Assembly (NCBI RefSeq): GCF_024385525.1
Contig: NZ_JANFLU010000011.1
Location: 248,001 to 312,000 of the forward strand
Direction: 5' to 3'
DNA from: Arthrobacter sp. zg-Y238
GTDB lineage: Bacteria; Actinomycetota; Actinomycetes; Actinomycetales; Micrococcaceae
Length of the DNA stretch: 64,000 nt
Shown here piece after piece: positions 57,151 to 64,000 of this stretch (the first letter of the stretch is position 1; every line of letters starts with the position of its first letter). The notes under the pieces were generated by a model, which had not been told where the DNA came from, did not search any database, and worked only from the letters and a program-made list of their open reading frames with translations. Position numbers and translations under genes: made by a program.

Positions 57151-58496
57151 TGCTCTTCAAGACGTCAGCCGTCCAGCAGCCGGACGGCTACCTCAGCCGT
57201 ATCCCGTGGTTCCAGTTCCTCTTGATCTCCCTGTGCTTCCCCCTGTGGGGCGCCGCGGCAAGCCTGAACGACATCCTCATCACACAGTTCAAGTCAGTGT
57301 TCACCCTTTCGGACCTGGCCACCGCCTTCGTCCAGTCGGCGTTCTACGGCGGCTACTTCGTCATCGCGATTCCCGCCTCCCGCATCATTCGCCGGTTCAC
57401 GTACAAGACCGGCATCCTGATCGGCCTCGGCGTCTACATCGTCGGCTGCGCGGCATTCTTCCCCGCCTCGCACATGGCCACTTACAGCATGTTCCTGGTG
57501 GCGCTGTTTGCCATCGCCATCGGTCTGAGCTTCCTGGAAACGGCCGGCAACACGTACTCCACCATGCTTGGCCCGAAGCCCACTTCGACGCTCCGGCTCA
57601 ACATCTCCCAGACCTTCACGCCGCTGGGTTCCATCCTGGGCATCCTGCTGGGCAAGTACCTTGTCTTTACCGACGGCGACACCCTGGACGCGCAGATGGC
57701 CGGCATGACCATGGAGGAGAAAACAGCCTTCAGCGCCGAAATGCTGCAGCGGACCCTGCTGCCGTACCGCTACATCATCATGATCCTGGTGGTGGTCTTC
57801 ATCGTGGTGGCGCTGACCAAGTTCCCGCACTGCAAGCCGCTGGGTGACCGGACGCATCTGGCCACTGCCCGCGTGGGGGAGACCCTGGCCTACCTGGCCC
57901 GCAACAAGGAATTCCTGCGCGGCATCTTCGCCCAGTTCATGTACGTGGGTATGCAGACCGCGGTGTGGTCCTTCACCATCCGGCTGGCACTGAACCTGGA
58001 TGATTCCATCAACGAACGCGATGCCACCAACTACATGGTGTTCGCCTTTGCCGCCTTCTTCCTCGGCAAGGTCGTCGCCAACTTCCTGATTGCCCGCTTT
58101 GACGTCAACGCCGTCCTGATGGGCTTTGCCGCCCTCGGCAGCCTGGCCCTGGTGTACGTCATGCTGGTTCCGAACATCACCGCGGTCTGGGCCGCAGTGC
58201 TGGTCTCAGGTCTCTTCGGTCCCTGCTGGGCCACCATCTTCGGCCGCACGCTGGACACCATCACGGACAAGCGCCACCAGGAAACCGGCGGCGCCGTGCT
58301 GGTGATGGCCATTGTCGGCGGAGCAGTCATCCCCGTGGTCCAGGGCCTGGTCTCGGATGCTTCCGGCTCCCTGCAGTTCTCCTTCATTGTGTCCGTGGTC
58401 TGCTTCCTGGTGGTCCTGCTGCACTTCGGCCGCCTGCGCCGGCTAACCGGGCGCACCATCAGCACGGAAAAGGAAGCCGAGTATGTTTCGCATTAA
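57150..58496 (+). CDS. deoP: FucP-like sugar:proton symporter, probable deoxyribose permease
   Basis: 448 residues with 12 hydrophobic segments. It belongs to the FucP branch of the MFS: FPLWGAAASLNDILITQFK, the FVQSAFYGGYFVIAIPA segment, LETAGNTYSTMLGP, and a large central loop. In Salmonella and other bacteria a FucP-like DeoP imports 2-deoxyribose in the deoQKPX system. Here it is flanked by deoC and a DUF4432/DeoX-type gene, which supports the same substrate. Its 3' end overlaps the next gene by 14 bp. Confidence 0.85.
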   Translation: MLFKTSAVQQPDGYLSRIPWFQFLLISLCFPLWGAAASLNDILITQFKSVFTLSDLATAFVQSAFYGGYFVIAIPASRIIRRFTYKTGILIGLGVYIVGCAAFFPASHMATYSMFLVALFAIAIGLSFLETAGNTYSTMLGPKPTSTLRLNISQTFTPLGSILGILLGKYLVFTDGDTLDAQMAGMTMEEKTAFSAEMLQRTLLPYRYIIMILVVVFIVVALTKFPHCKPLGDRTHLATARVGETLAYLARNKEFLRGIFAQFMYVGMQTAVWSFTIRLALNLDDSINERDATNYMVFAFAAFFLGKVVANFLIARFDVNAVLMGFAALGSLALVYVMLVPNITAVWAAVLVSGLFGPCWATIFGRTLDTITDKRHQETGGAVLVMAIVGGAVIPVVQGLVSDASGSLQFSFIVSVVCFLVVLLHFGRLRRLTGRTISTEKEAEYVSH

Positions 58497-59505
58497 CCTG
58501 GCCCGGTCCGCTTTCTCCGCGGTCCCGGTAACCCTGGCCGAATCGGACGAATTCACGGTCACGGGTATCCGGTACCCCTCCGGCGTCGAGTCCGTCACCG
58601 TGGCCAACTCCCGCGGCCGGGTGGAAGTCCTGCCGTTCCTGGGGCAGATGGTCTGGGATGCGGAGTTCGACGGCGTGAGCCTGCGGATGGATTCGCCCTT
58701 CCGGCAGCCCTATCCCGCCACTTTGATCGAAGACACCTACGGCTGCTTCGCCTTCCACTCCGGACTGCTCGCCGCCGGTTGCCCGTCGCCGGAGGATAAC
58801 CACCCGCTGCACGGGGAGTTCCCGTGCGCGGTCTTCGACGAAGCCTGGCTCGAAATCGACACTGACTCCGTGGCCGTCTCCGGACGCCATGAATTCGTCA
58901 AGGGATTCGGTGACCACTACGAGGCAGTTCCCGCCGTCCGCCTCCGGGCCGGTTCGGCCATGTTCGACATCGACCTGTCCGTGACCAACCTGTCCGCAGT
59001 ACGCACCATGCCGCTGCAGTACATGTGCCACATGAACTACGCCTACTCGGACGGGGCGCGGATGACGCAGTCCCTGCCCGACGGCGCGTTCGCACTGCGC
59101 GGGACCGTGCCGGCGCACGTCTTCCCGACGCCGGAGTGGACGGTCCTGAACGAGGCCATCCGCAGCGGGCAGGTAGCCGCGGACGTGCTGGATGCTGCCC
59201 AGGGGTATGACCCGGAGATCGTGTTCCTCGCCGATGACCTGCCCGCGTACGGGCAGGACCTGGAGTTCCGGCTCGAACGCACCGACGGCATTACTTTCTG
59301 CACCCGCTTCTCCAGTGCCGACTTCCCGGTGGCCACCCGGTGGCTGCTGCACAACCCGGATCAGCGGGTGGCGTCATTTGTCCTGCCCGGTACCTCCCGG
59401 CCCGAAGGATTCCTCGCCGCGAAGGCAGCGGGAACGTTGATTGAACTGGCACCTGGAGCGTCCCGCTCCTTCCACGTCAGTACCGGCATTACAGAGGAGG
59501 CGTAA
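58483..59505 (+). CDS. deoX: DUF4432 aldose-epimerase-like protein (DeoX-like)
   Basis: 340 residues of the aldose-1-epimerase-like fold: GRVEVLPFLGQMVWDAEFDGVSLRM, FAFHSGLLAAGCPSPEDNHPLHGEFPC, GFGDHYEAVPAVRLR, MPLQYMCHMNYAY. The conserved HGE and MCHMNY motifs fit DUF4432, whose members accompany deoxyribose kinase genes. It is presumed to interconvert deoxyribose anomers before phosphorylation. It overlaps deoP by 14 bp and is followed 5 bp later by the kinase. Confidence 0.83.
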   Translation: MFRINLARSAFSAVPVTLAESDEFTVTGIRYPSGVESVTVANSRGRVEVLPFLGQMVWDAEFDGVSLRMDSPFRQPYPATLIEDTYGCFAFHSGLLAAGCPSPEDNHPLHGEFPCAVFDEAWLEIDTDSVAVSGRHEFVKGFGDHYEAVPAVRLRAGSAMFDIDLSVTNLSAVRTMPLQYMCHMNYAYSDGARMTQSLPDGAFALRGTVPAHVFPTPEWTVLNEAIRSGQVAADVLDAAQGYDPEIVFLADDLPAYGQDLEFRLERTDGITFCTRFSSADFPVATRWLLHNPDQRVASFVLPGTSRPEGFLAAKAAGTLIELAPGASRSFHVSTGITEEA

Positions 59506-59510
59506 GCCCG

Positions 59511-60419
59511 TTGGATATTGCAGTGATCGGCTCAAACATGGTGGACCTGGTGTCCTATCTCAGCCGCATGCCGGACGAAGGCGAGACGGTCGAGGCCTGG
59601 GACTTCCAGATGGGCTGCGGCGGCAAGGGAGCCAACCAGGCCATGGCTGCCGCCCGCATGGGCTCCTCGGTCCTGATGCTTACCCGGATCGGCAATGACG
59701 CGTTTGGCGAAACCACTCGGCGCAACTTCGAAGCCAACGGCATCGACACCACCTACGTCCTGGAGACCGAGGCCACCAGCGGCGTCGCGCCCATCTTCGT
59801 GGATGACAACTCACGCAACTCGATAGTCATCGCCAAGGGCGCCAACGCCTTCCTGACACCGGCGGACATCGAGGATGCAGCCGAGGCGATCGCCCAGTGC
59901 ACCCTGATCGTGCTGCAGCTGGAGGTCAACCTCGAGACGGTTTATGCGGCCATCGACTTCGGCAACCGGCACGGCATTCCCGTCCTGCTGAACCCCGCTC
60001 CGGCCACGCCGGAGCTGGACTTTGCGCAGGTGGCAAAGTGCGACTACTTTGTACCCAACGAAACCGAGCTGGCCCTGCTCACCGGCATGCCGGTGGAAAC
60101 CCTTGACCAGGTGCAGGCCGCGGCCGGAACCATCCTGGACCACGGCGTCAAGAACGTCATTGTCACCATGGGCTCGCGCGGGGTCCTGTGGCTCTCGGCC
60201 GCCGGACCCGTCCTGGTTGAAGGCCGGACCGTCCCCGCGCTGGATACAACGGGCGCCGGCGATGCGTTCATCGGCTGCTTCAGCCACTGCTTGGTGGAAT
60301 CGGGAGACGTCCCTGCGTCGTTGGCCACGGCCAATGCCTACGCTGCGGATTCCGTCACCCGGCGCGGCACTCAGACCTCCTACGCCACGCGCGAGCAGTT
60401 CGAAAAAACGGGCGCCTAA
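59511..60419 (+). CDS. deoK: PfkB-family sugar kinase, probable deoxyribokinase
   Basis: 302 residues from a TTG with GAGGAGG 10 bp upstream. It has the ribokinase signatures: GCGGKGANQAMAAARMG (sugar site, ~37-53), LNPAPATPE, NETELALLTG, and the ATP/catalytic motif LDTTGAGDAFIG, whose Asp is the base. As the last gene of the deoC-deoP-deoX operon it is most likely deoxyribokinase (DeoK), giving deoxyribose-5-phosphate for DeoC; ribokinase is the alternative. Confidence 0.88.
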   Translation: MDIAVIGSNMVDLVSYLSRMPDEGETVEAWDFQMGCGGKGANQAMAAARMGSSVLMLTRIGNDAFGETTRRNFEANGIDTTYVLETEATSGVAPIFVDDNSRNSIVIAKGANAFLTPADIEDAAEAIAQCTLIVLQLEVNLETVYAAIDFGNRHGIPVLLNPAPATPELDFAQVAKCDYFVPNETELALLTGMPVETLDQVQAAAGTILDHGVKNVIVTMGSRGVLWLSAAGPVLVEGRTVPALDTTGAGDAFIGCFSHCLVESGDVPASLATANAYAADSVTRRGTQTSYATREQFEKTGA

Positions 60420-60498
60420 GGAGCGGTGGGGGGATTCGCCTGAACCCGGGGCATGCTGACATACTGTTGGTAAACCCGATTTGAAGGCGGATCCCTCC

Positions 60499-60954
60499 AT
60501 GTCACCCCGCAAACTGTTCCGCACCCTCGCCCTGGCCGAAGCCGTAACCTGGACCCTGCTCCTGATCGGCATGTTCGCCAAGTACGTGCTGGATTTTGAG
60601 CCCCTGACGCCGATCTTCGGCGGCCTGCACGGCTTCGTTTTCCTGGCCTACGGCGTGGTCACCCTCTTTGTCTGGGCCAACCAGAAATGGCCGGCCCGCA
60701 CCGGCATCCTCGGCCTGGCCACCACAGTGATCCCGTGGGCCACCATTCCCTTCGAGAAGTCGGTGGACCGCCGCGGCATGCTGAACGGCGGCTGGCGGAT
60801 GGCCCCCGGGGGCGAAGAGCCCACCAACGGCGTGGACCGGATCGCCGCCCTCGTGCTGCGCCGACCCGTCGCCGCCGGGATTGTGGCCCTGGTCGCCGTG
60901 GCTGTGGTCTTCACCGTCCTGCTCTACCTCGGCCCGCCCGTCCCTAAGGGGTAA
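60499..60954 (+). CDS. DUF3817 integral membrane protein
   Basis: 151 residues from the ATG at 60499 (GAAGGCGG upstream). Three hydrophobic segments at about 10-30, 38-60 and 66-84, plus a C-terminal one (VAAGIVALVAVAVVFTVLLYL), match DUF3817 (start RKLFRTLALAEAVTWTLLLIGMFAKY). A Gly/Pro/Asp-rich loop lies before the last helix. Role unknown. Its stop codon falls in a 17-bp tandem repeat. Confidence 0.8.
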   Translation: MSPRKLFRTLALAEAVTWTLLLIGMFAKYVLDFEPLTPIFGGLHGFVFLAYGVVTLFVWANQKWPARTGILGLATTVIPWATIPFEKSVDRRGMLNGGWRMAPGGEEPTNGVDRIAALVLRRPVAAGIVALVAVAVVFTVLLYLGPPVPKG

Positions 60955-61005
60955 GCGTCCCTAAGGGGTAAGCGTCCCGAAGGGGTAAGGATCCCGAACG
61001 GTAAC
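60939..61005. repeat. 17-bp tandem repeats at convergent gene ends
   Basis: CGTCCCTAAGGGGTAAG repeats at 60939, 60956 and (one change) 60973, with a degraded fourth copy at 60990-61005. The first copy contains the stop codon of the DUF3817 gene, so the end of the gene was duplicated downstream. The repeats include the short dyad CCCTAAGGGG and may act as a bidirectional terminator. Confidence 0.9.
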
Positions 61006-61007
61006 CG

Positions 61008-62327
61008 CTAGGACTCGGCGGCGAGCGGGGCGGCGGACCCGCCGGAGCTCGGCGCGGCACTGCGACGCAGCCGACGCCGCCCCGGACGGTTGGAGCCGCC
61101 GCCGCGGTACGCCGTCGTCGCCGTGGCCAGGATCAGGACAATCAGGACGGCACAGCCGATGATGACCGAAACCATGGCCATGGCCCCGCCGCCGAGAATG
61201 CCGACCAGCGGGCTGATGATTCCGGCCAGGCCCACCTGCAGGGCACCGATCAGTGCCGCGGCGCTGCCGGCCATGTGCCCGTAGTCGTTCAGGGCCAGCA
61301 CGGACGAGTTCGAGGCAATGAAGCCGTGCATGGCCAGGACCAGCCACAGTCCGGCGGTCAGGCCGGCGACGCCGCCGAGACCGGTCAGCACAATCACCGG
61401 CAGCAGTACGGTCAGCCCCAGCAGCAGGATGACGGCCAGCCGCAGGATACCCATGGGGGAGTAGCGGCCCACGAGCCAGGCATTGAGCTGTGCGGAAATG
61501 ACCATGCCTACGCCGTTGATCGCGAACACCGCGGCGTACTGTGCCGGGCTGAGTCCGTACTCATCCTGGAAGACGAACGGCGAGCCCACCACGTAACTCA
61601 TGATCACAGCCATGCCCAGGCCGGGAATGGTGGCCAGGGCCAGGAACTGCCGGTCCTTCAGCAGGACCCGGAAGCCGCTGAAGGTACTGGCACCGCCCTT
61701 GGTCCGGCGCCGTTCCGGCGGCAGCGTTTCGGGCATCCACTTCAGCACGATCGCTCCGAGGACCACGCCGATCAGCGCCAGGGCAAGGAACACCGCCCGC
61801 CAGTTCCAGAGCCCGGAAACGGCCTGCCCGATGCTGGGTGCCAGCAGCGGTGCCAGGCCGATGATCAGCATCAGCCGGGAAAGCATCGCGGCGGCGGAGG
61901 AGCCGGTGAACCGGTCGCGGACCACGGCCAGGGCCACCACGCCGGCGGCAGCGTTGAAGAAGCCCTGCAGCAGGCGCAGCACAATCAGCGCGCCGATGTT
62001 GGGCGCCAGGAAGCACAGCAGCGAAACCACCACATGCAGGGCAATGCCGATGATCAGCGGCAGCCGCCGGCCGAAGCGGTCGGAGAACGGTCCGATGACC
62101 AACTGCCCGACGGCGGCGCCGAGCAGGGTGCCGGAGAGCGTGAACTGCGCGGCGGCGGCGCTGGTGTGCAGGTCCTCGGCGACCTCCGGCAGGGCCGGCA
62201 GGTACATGTCGGTGGTCACTGCCGGAAGGGCGGCCAGGGCGCCGAGCATCAGGATGTACTTGATGCTCGTGCGGGTCGCAGTGCGGTTTCGTGTTCCGGT
62301 TTCGGGCGGGGTATCGCTCACAGGCAC
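61008..62327 (-). CDS. Bcr/CflA-type multidrug efflux MFS transporter
   Basis: 439 residues with 12 hydrophobic segments. The N-terminal half carries the DHA1 signatures LPAVTTDMYLPALPEVAEDL and GQLVIGPFSDRFGRRLPLIIG, the hallmark of Bcr/CflA drug exporters. A Ser/Arg-rich tail of ~35 residues ends the protein. It would expel drugs by proton antiport. It is convergent with the DUF3817 gene and followed upstream by an NAD-binding protein gene on the same strand (28-bp gap). Confidence 0.87.
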   Translation of the reverse strand: MPVSDTPPETGTRNRTATRTSIKYILMLGALAALPAVTTDMYLPALPEVAEDLHTSAAAAQFTLSGTLLGAAVGQLVIGPFSDRFGRRLPLIIGIALHVVVSLLCFLAPNIGALIVLRLLQGFFNAAAGVVALAVVRDRFTGSSAAAMLSRLMLIIGLAPLLAPSIGQAVSGLWNWRAVFLALALIGVVLGAIVLKWMPETLPPERRRTKGGASTFSGFRVLLKDRQFLALATIPGLGMAVIMSYVVGSPFVFQDEYGLSPAQYAAVFAINGVGMVISAQLNAWLVGRYSPMGILRLAVILLLGLTVLLPVIVLTGLGGVAGLTAGLWLVLAMHGFIASNSSVLALNDYGHMAGSAAALIGALQVGLAGIISPLVGILGGGAMAMVSVIIGCAVLIVLILATATTAYRGGGSNRPGRRRLRRSAAPSSGGSAAPLAAES

Positions 62328-62355
62328 TCCTGGTGCGGTTGTATGTTTCTAAATT

Positions 62356-63201
62356 CTAGGGGTGGCGTACGCCGGCACCGGCCAGCACGGCGCGGTAGCC
62401 TTCCCGGTACGTGGGGTAGGCGAATTCGAATCCGGTTGCGCGCAGACGCCGGTTGCTCAGCCTGCGGTTGCCGCTGCGGCTGCTGGACGTGTCGCCCGCC
62501 GGCGGGAGTTCGCGGCCGAGCTCGGCAGCCAGGAAACCCAGCACCTCAGCCAGCTCCACCGGCTCCATATCCACTCCAACATACAGCGGCGCGGGAGGGG
62601 AAACCCGGGTGGTCAGGTGCACGATGGCCGCGGCGGCGTCGTCCCGGTGGATGCGGTTGGTCAGCTGGGTTCCGGCGGGTACGACGGCGGTTCCGACGTT
62701 CACGGAATCGATCAGCCGGGTGCGTCCCGGCCCGTAGATGCCGGACAGCCGCAGCACCACCGCATCGGGGCGGCGGTTGTGCAGCAGCTGCTCCGCCTCG
62801 AGGATGACGGCACCGGTGGCCGACGCCGGGCGGGCCGGGGTTCCCTCGTCCACCTCGCCGCCGTCGGCATCGCCGTACACCGCAGTGGAGGAAACGAACA
62901 GGATGCGGTGCGGCTCCACGCCGTCGCGCTCAAGCGCGTTCAGGACGTTGGCGGTGCCGGTGACGTAGGCGGCACGGTAGGCCTCCTCGGTCCGCTGATC
63001 GGCGGCCACCGCAATAACGACGACGTCGGTGTCCGCAGGAATGCGCGGCAGGTCGCCGGTCAGGTCCACCGCCTGTCCGGCGATTTGCTTCGGCAGTTTC
63101 TCCGGGGAGCGCCGCCATCCGAGCACGGAAAAGCCGGCCGCAGCAAACCGCAGGCAGGCCTCCGTGCCCAGATCGCCGCAGCCGGCGATCAGGACTGTCA
63201 T
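62356..63201 (-). CDS. NAD(P)-binding epimerase/dehydratase-like protein (YeeZ-like)
   Basis: 281 residues. It begins with the Rossmann motif MTVLIAGCGDLGTEACLRFAAAG and continues with the short-chain (extended SDR) features VSSTAVYGD and LRLSGIYGPGR. The catalytic Tyr-x3-Lys is not clearly present (SGIYGPGR lacks the Lys), so it may be an atypical SDR that binds nucleotide without classic catalysis, as in YeeZ-type proteins. It lies 3 bp after the DJ-1/PfpI gene, so it is probably cotranscribed with it. Confidence 0.8.
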   Translation of the reverse strand: MTVLIAGCGDLGTEACLRFAAAGFSVLGWRRSPEKLPKQIAGQAVDLTGDLPRIPADTDVVVIAVAADQRTEEAYRAAYVTGTANVLNALERDGVEPHRILFVSSTAVYGDADGGEVDEGTPARPASATGAVILEAEQLLHNRRPDAVVLRLSGIYGPGRTRLIDSVNVGTAVVPAGTQLTNRIHRDDAAAAIVHLTTRVSPPAPLYVGVDMEPVELAEVLGFLAAELGRELPPAGDTSSSRSGNRRLSNRRLRATGFEFAYPTYREGYRAVLAGAGVRHP

Positions 63202-63204
63202 GTT

Positions 63205-63906
63205 CTATTCAGCCAGGGCGGAGATGACGGCCTTGGCCACATCCTCGCTGGACTGGGGGTTCTGGCCCGAGATCAGGTTCCGGTCGCGGACCACGTAGCT
63301 GGTCCAGGCGGGACCGGTTTCAACCACGGCGCCCTTGTTCCGGAGCACTTCCTCCACGAACCAGGGGGTGTTCTCGCCAGTGCCGCCGTTAAGCTCCTCC
63401 TCGTCCGTGAAGACGGTGAGCTTGCGGCCGGAGAAGATGAACTCGCCGTCCGCGGTTTCGGCGGCCAGCAGGCCGGCCGGGCCGTGGCAGAACGGGGCAA
63501 TGATCTTGCCCGCGGCGTCCGCCTCAATGAGGATCCGGCCCATGTCCTTGTCGAACGCCAGGTCCGCCATGGGACCGTGCCCGCCCGGCATCACCACGGC
63601 GTCGTACTCTGACGCGTCTGCATCGGCGAGCACCAGCGGCGAGGAGAGCTCGGCGTCAATGTACGCGATGTACTGGGTGAAGGCAGCGGCCTTTTCCGGG
63701 CTGCCGGCGGACTCGGGTGCCAGGGACACCTGATCCACGGTGGGCTTCACGCCTCCGGGGGTGGCGATGCGGACCGTGTGTCCGGCTTCGCGGAGCACCC
63801 GGTGGGATTCAACCAGTTCCTCGGCCCAGTAGCCGGTGGGGTGTTCGCTGCCGTCCTTCATGGTGAGGGAGTCTGCTGCGGATACAACCATCAGGATATT
63901 TGCCAT
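63205..63906 (-). CDS. DJ-1/PfpI-family protein (Hsp31-like)
   Basis: 233 residues. The nucleophile elbow is IAPFCHGPAGLL (Cys ~138, His ~139). The acidic partner probably lies in the N-terminal HPTGYWAEELVESH, the pattern of the Hsp31/glyoxalase III branch, and MPGGHGPMADLA is the oxyanion loop. It may convert methylglyoxal to lactate or act as a chaperone/deglycase under stress. It is followed 3 bp later by the SDR-like gene. Confidence 0.88.
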   Translation of the reverse strand: MANILMVVSAADSLTMKDGSEHPTGYWAEELVESHRVLREAGHTVRIATPGGVKPTVDQVSLAPESAGSPEKAAAFTQYIAYIDAELSSPLVLADADASEYDAVVMPGGHGPMADLAFDKDMGRILIEADAAGKIIAPFCHGPAGLLAAETADGEFIFSGRKLTVFTDEEELNGGTGENTPWFVEEVLRNKGAVVETGPAWTSYVVRDRNLISGQNPQSSEDVAKAVISALAE

Positions 63907-63950
63907 GCGTTCTTTTTTCCTTTGCTTGGCGGGAAAAGCGGAAAGTGTTG

Positions 63951-64000
63951 TTACTTGGCCGGTGCTGCGGCGGCGCCGGCGGCGTCCAGCTCAGCGAAGG
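63951..64000 (-). CDS. C-terminal end of a gene cut by the window edge
   Basis: In the frame ending at TAA (63951-63953) the sequence reads ...FAELDAAGAAAAPAK, an Ala/Pro-rich tail with GC-biased codons. The rest of the gene lies beyond the window. It is upstream of, and on the same strand as, the DJ-1 gene (44-bp gap), so it may belong to the same stress operon. The product is not identifiable. Confidence 0.5.
   Translation of the reverse strand, partial: FAELDAAGAAAAPAK

Overview
The window is a 64 kb stretch of GC-rich actinobacterial chromosome. GC-biased third codon positions, GTG and TTG starts, lipobox lipoproteins with low-complexity linkers, Excalibur and DUF222/HNH proteins, and an ROK regulator divergent from xylAB all fit a soil Micrococcaceae such as Arthrobacter or a close relative. 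The genus is inference; no rRNA or tRNA gene was found to confirm it. Dense, mostly intact genes and the absence of integrases, transposases and CRISPR arrays point to chromosome rather than a mobile element.

Layout. (1) 1-3.6 kb: end of a YkvI-type permease, then a tight four-gene cassette of ImmA/IrrE metallopeptidase, DUF6545-like membrane protein, PAP2-like membrane protein and EspR-like HTH regulator. (2) 3.6-14.6 kb: a structured intergenic region with a perfect 20-bp palindrome, lactate dehydrogenase, an MFS/TetR divergent pair, orphan membrane proteins, two related envelope proteins, glutaryl-CoA dehydrogenase divergent from a thiolase, and a lipoprotein. (3) 14.6-25.5 kb: an eleven-gene leftward Ter stress operon, with DUF475/TerC, four TerD-family proteins, TelA, an XpaC-like partner, and a metabolite module of CitE-like lyase, a 900-residue PRTase-TRSP/StiP-PELOTA fusion and a HAD phosphatase. 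(4) 25.8-33.8 kb: a small variant-leucine-rich-repeat protein, an orphan HsdR_N-like nuclease, two large zinc-ribbon membrane proteins with tandem repeats, and an SGNH lipoprotein. (5) 33.9-37.9 kb: beta-oxidation enzymes, nucleoside hydrolase and a DadA-like oxidase. (6) 37.9-51.6 kb: pentose and xylan use, with ROK repressor, xylA, xylB, an aldose epimerase, acetylxylan esterase, GH3 glycosidase, a CUT1-type ABC importer and its LacI regulator. (7) 51.7-64 kb: a DUF222/HNH protein, a deoxyribose operon (regulator, deoC, FucP-like permease, DUF4432 epimerase, sugar kinase), a Bcr/CflA efflux pump, an NAD-binding protein and a DJ-1/PfpI protein.

Together these describe a plant-litter saprophyte. 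The LacI-controlled importer and hydrolases would bring in and cut xylo-oligosaccharides, XylA/XylB would feed xylose into the pentose phosphate pathway, and the deo operon would salvage deoxyribose. The Ter operon, DJ-1 protein and efflux pumps handle stress. The least explained parts are the ImmA-DUF6545-PAP2-EspR cassette, the fused PRTase/StiP protein with its unknown partners, and the zinc-ribbon/variant-LRR protein group.
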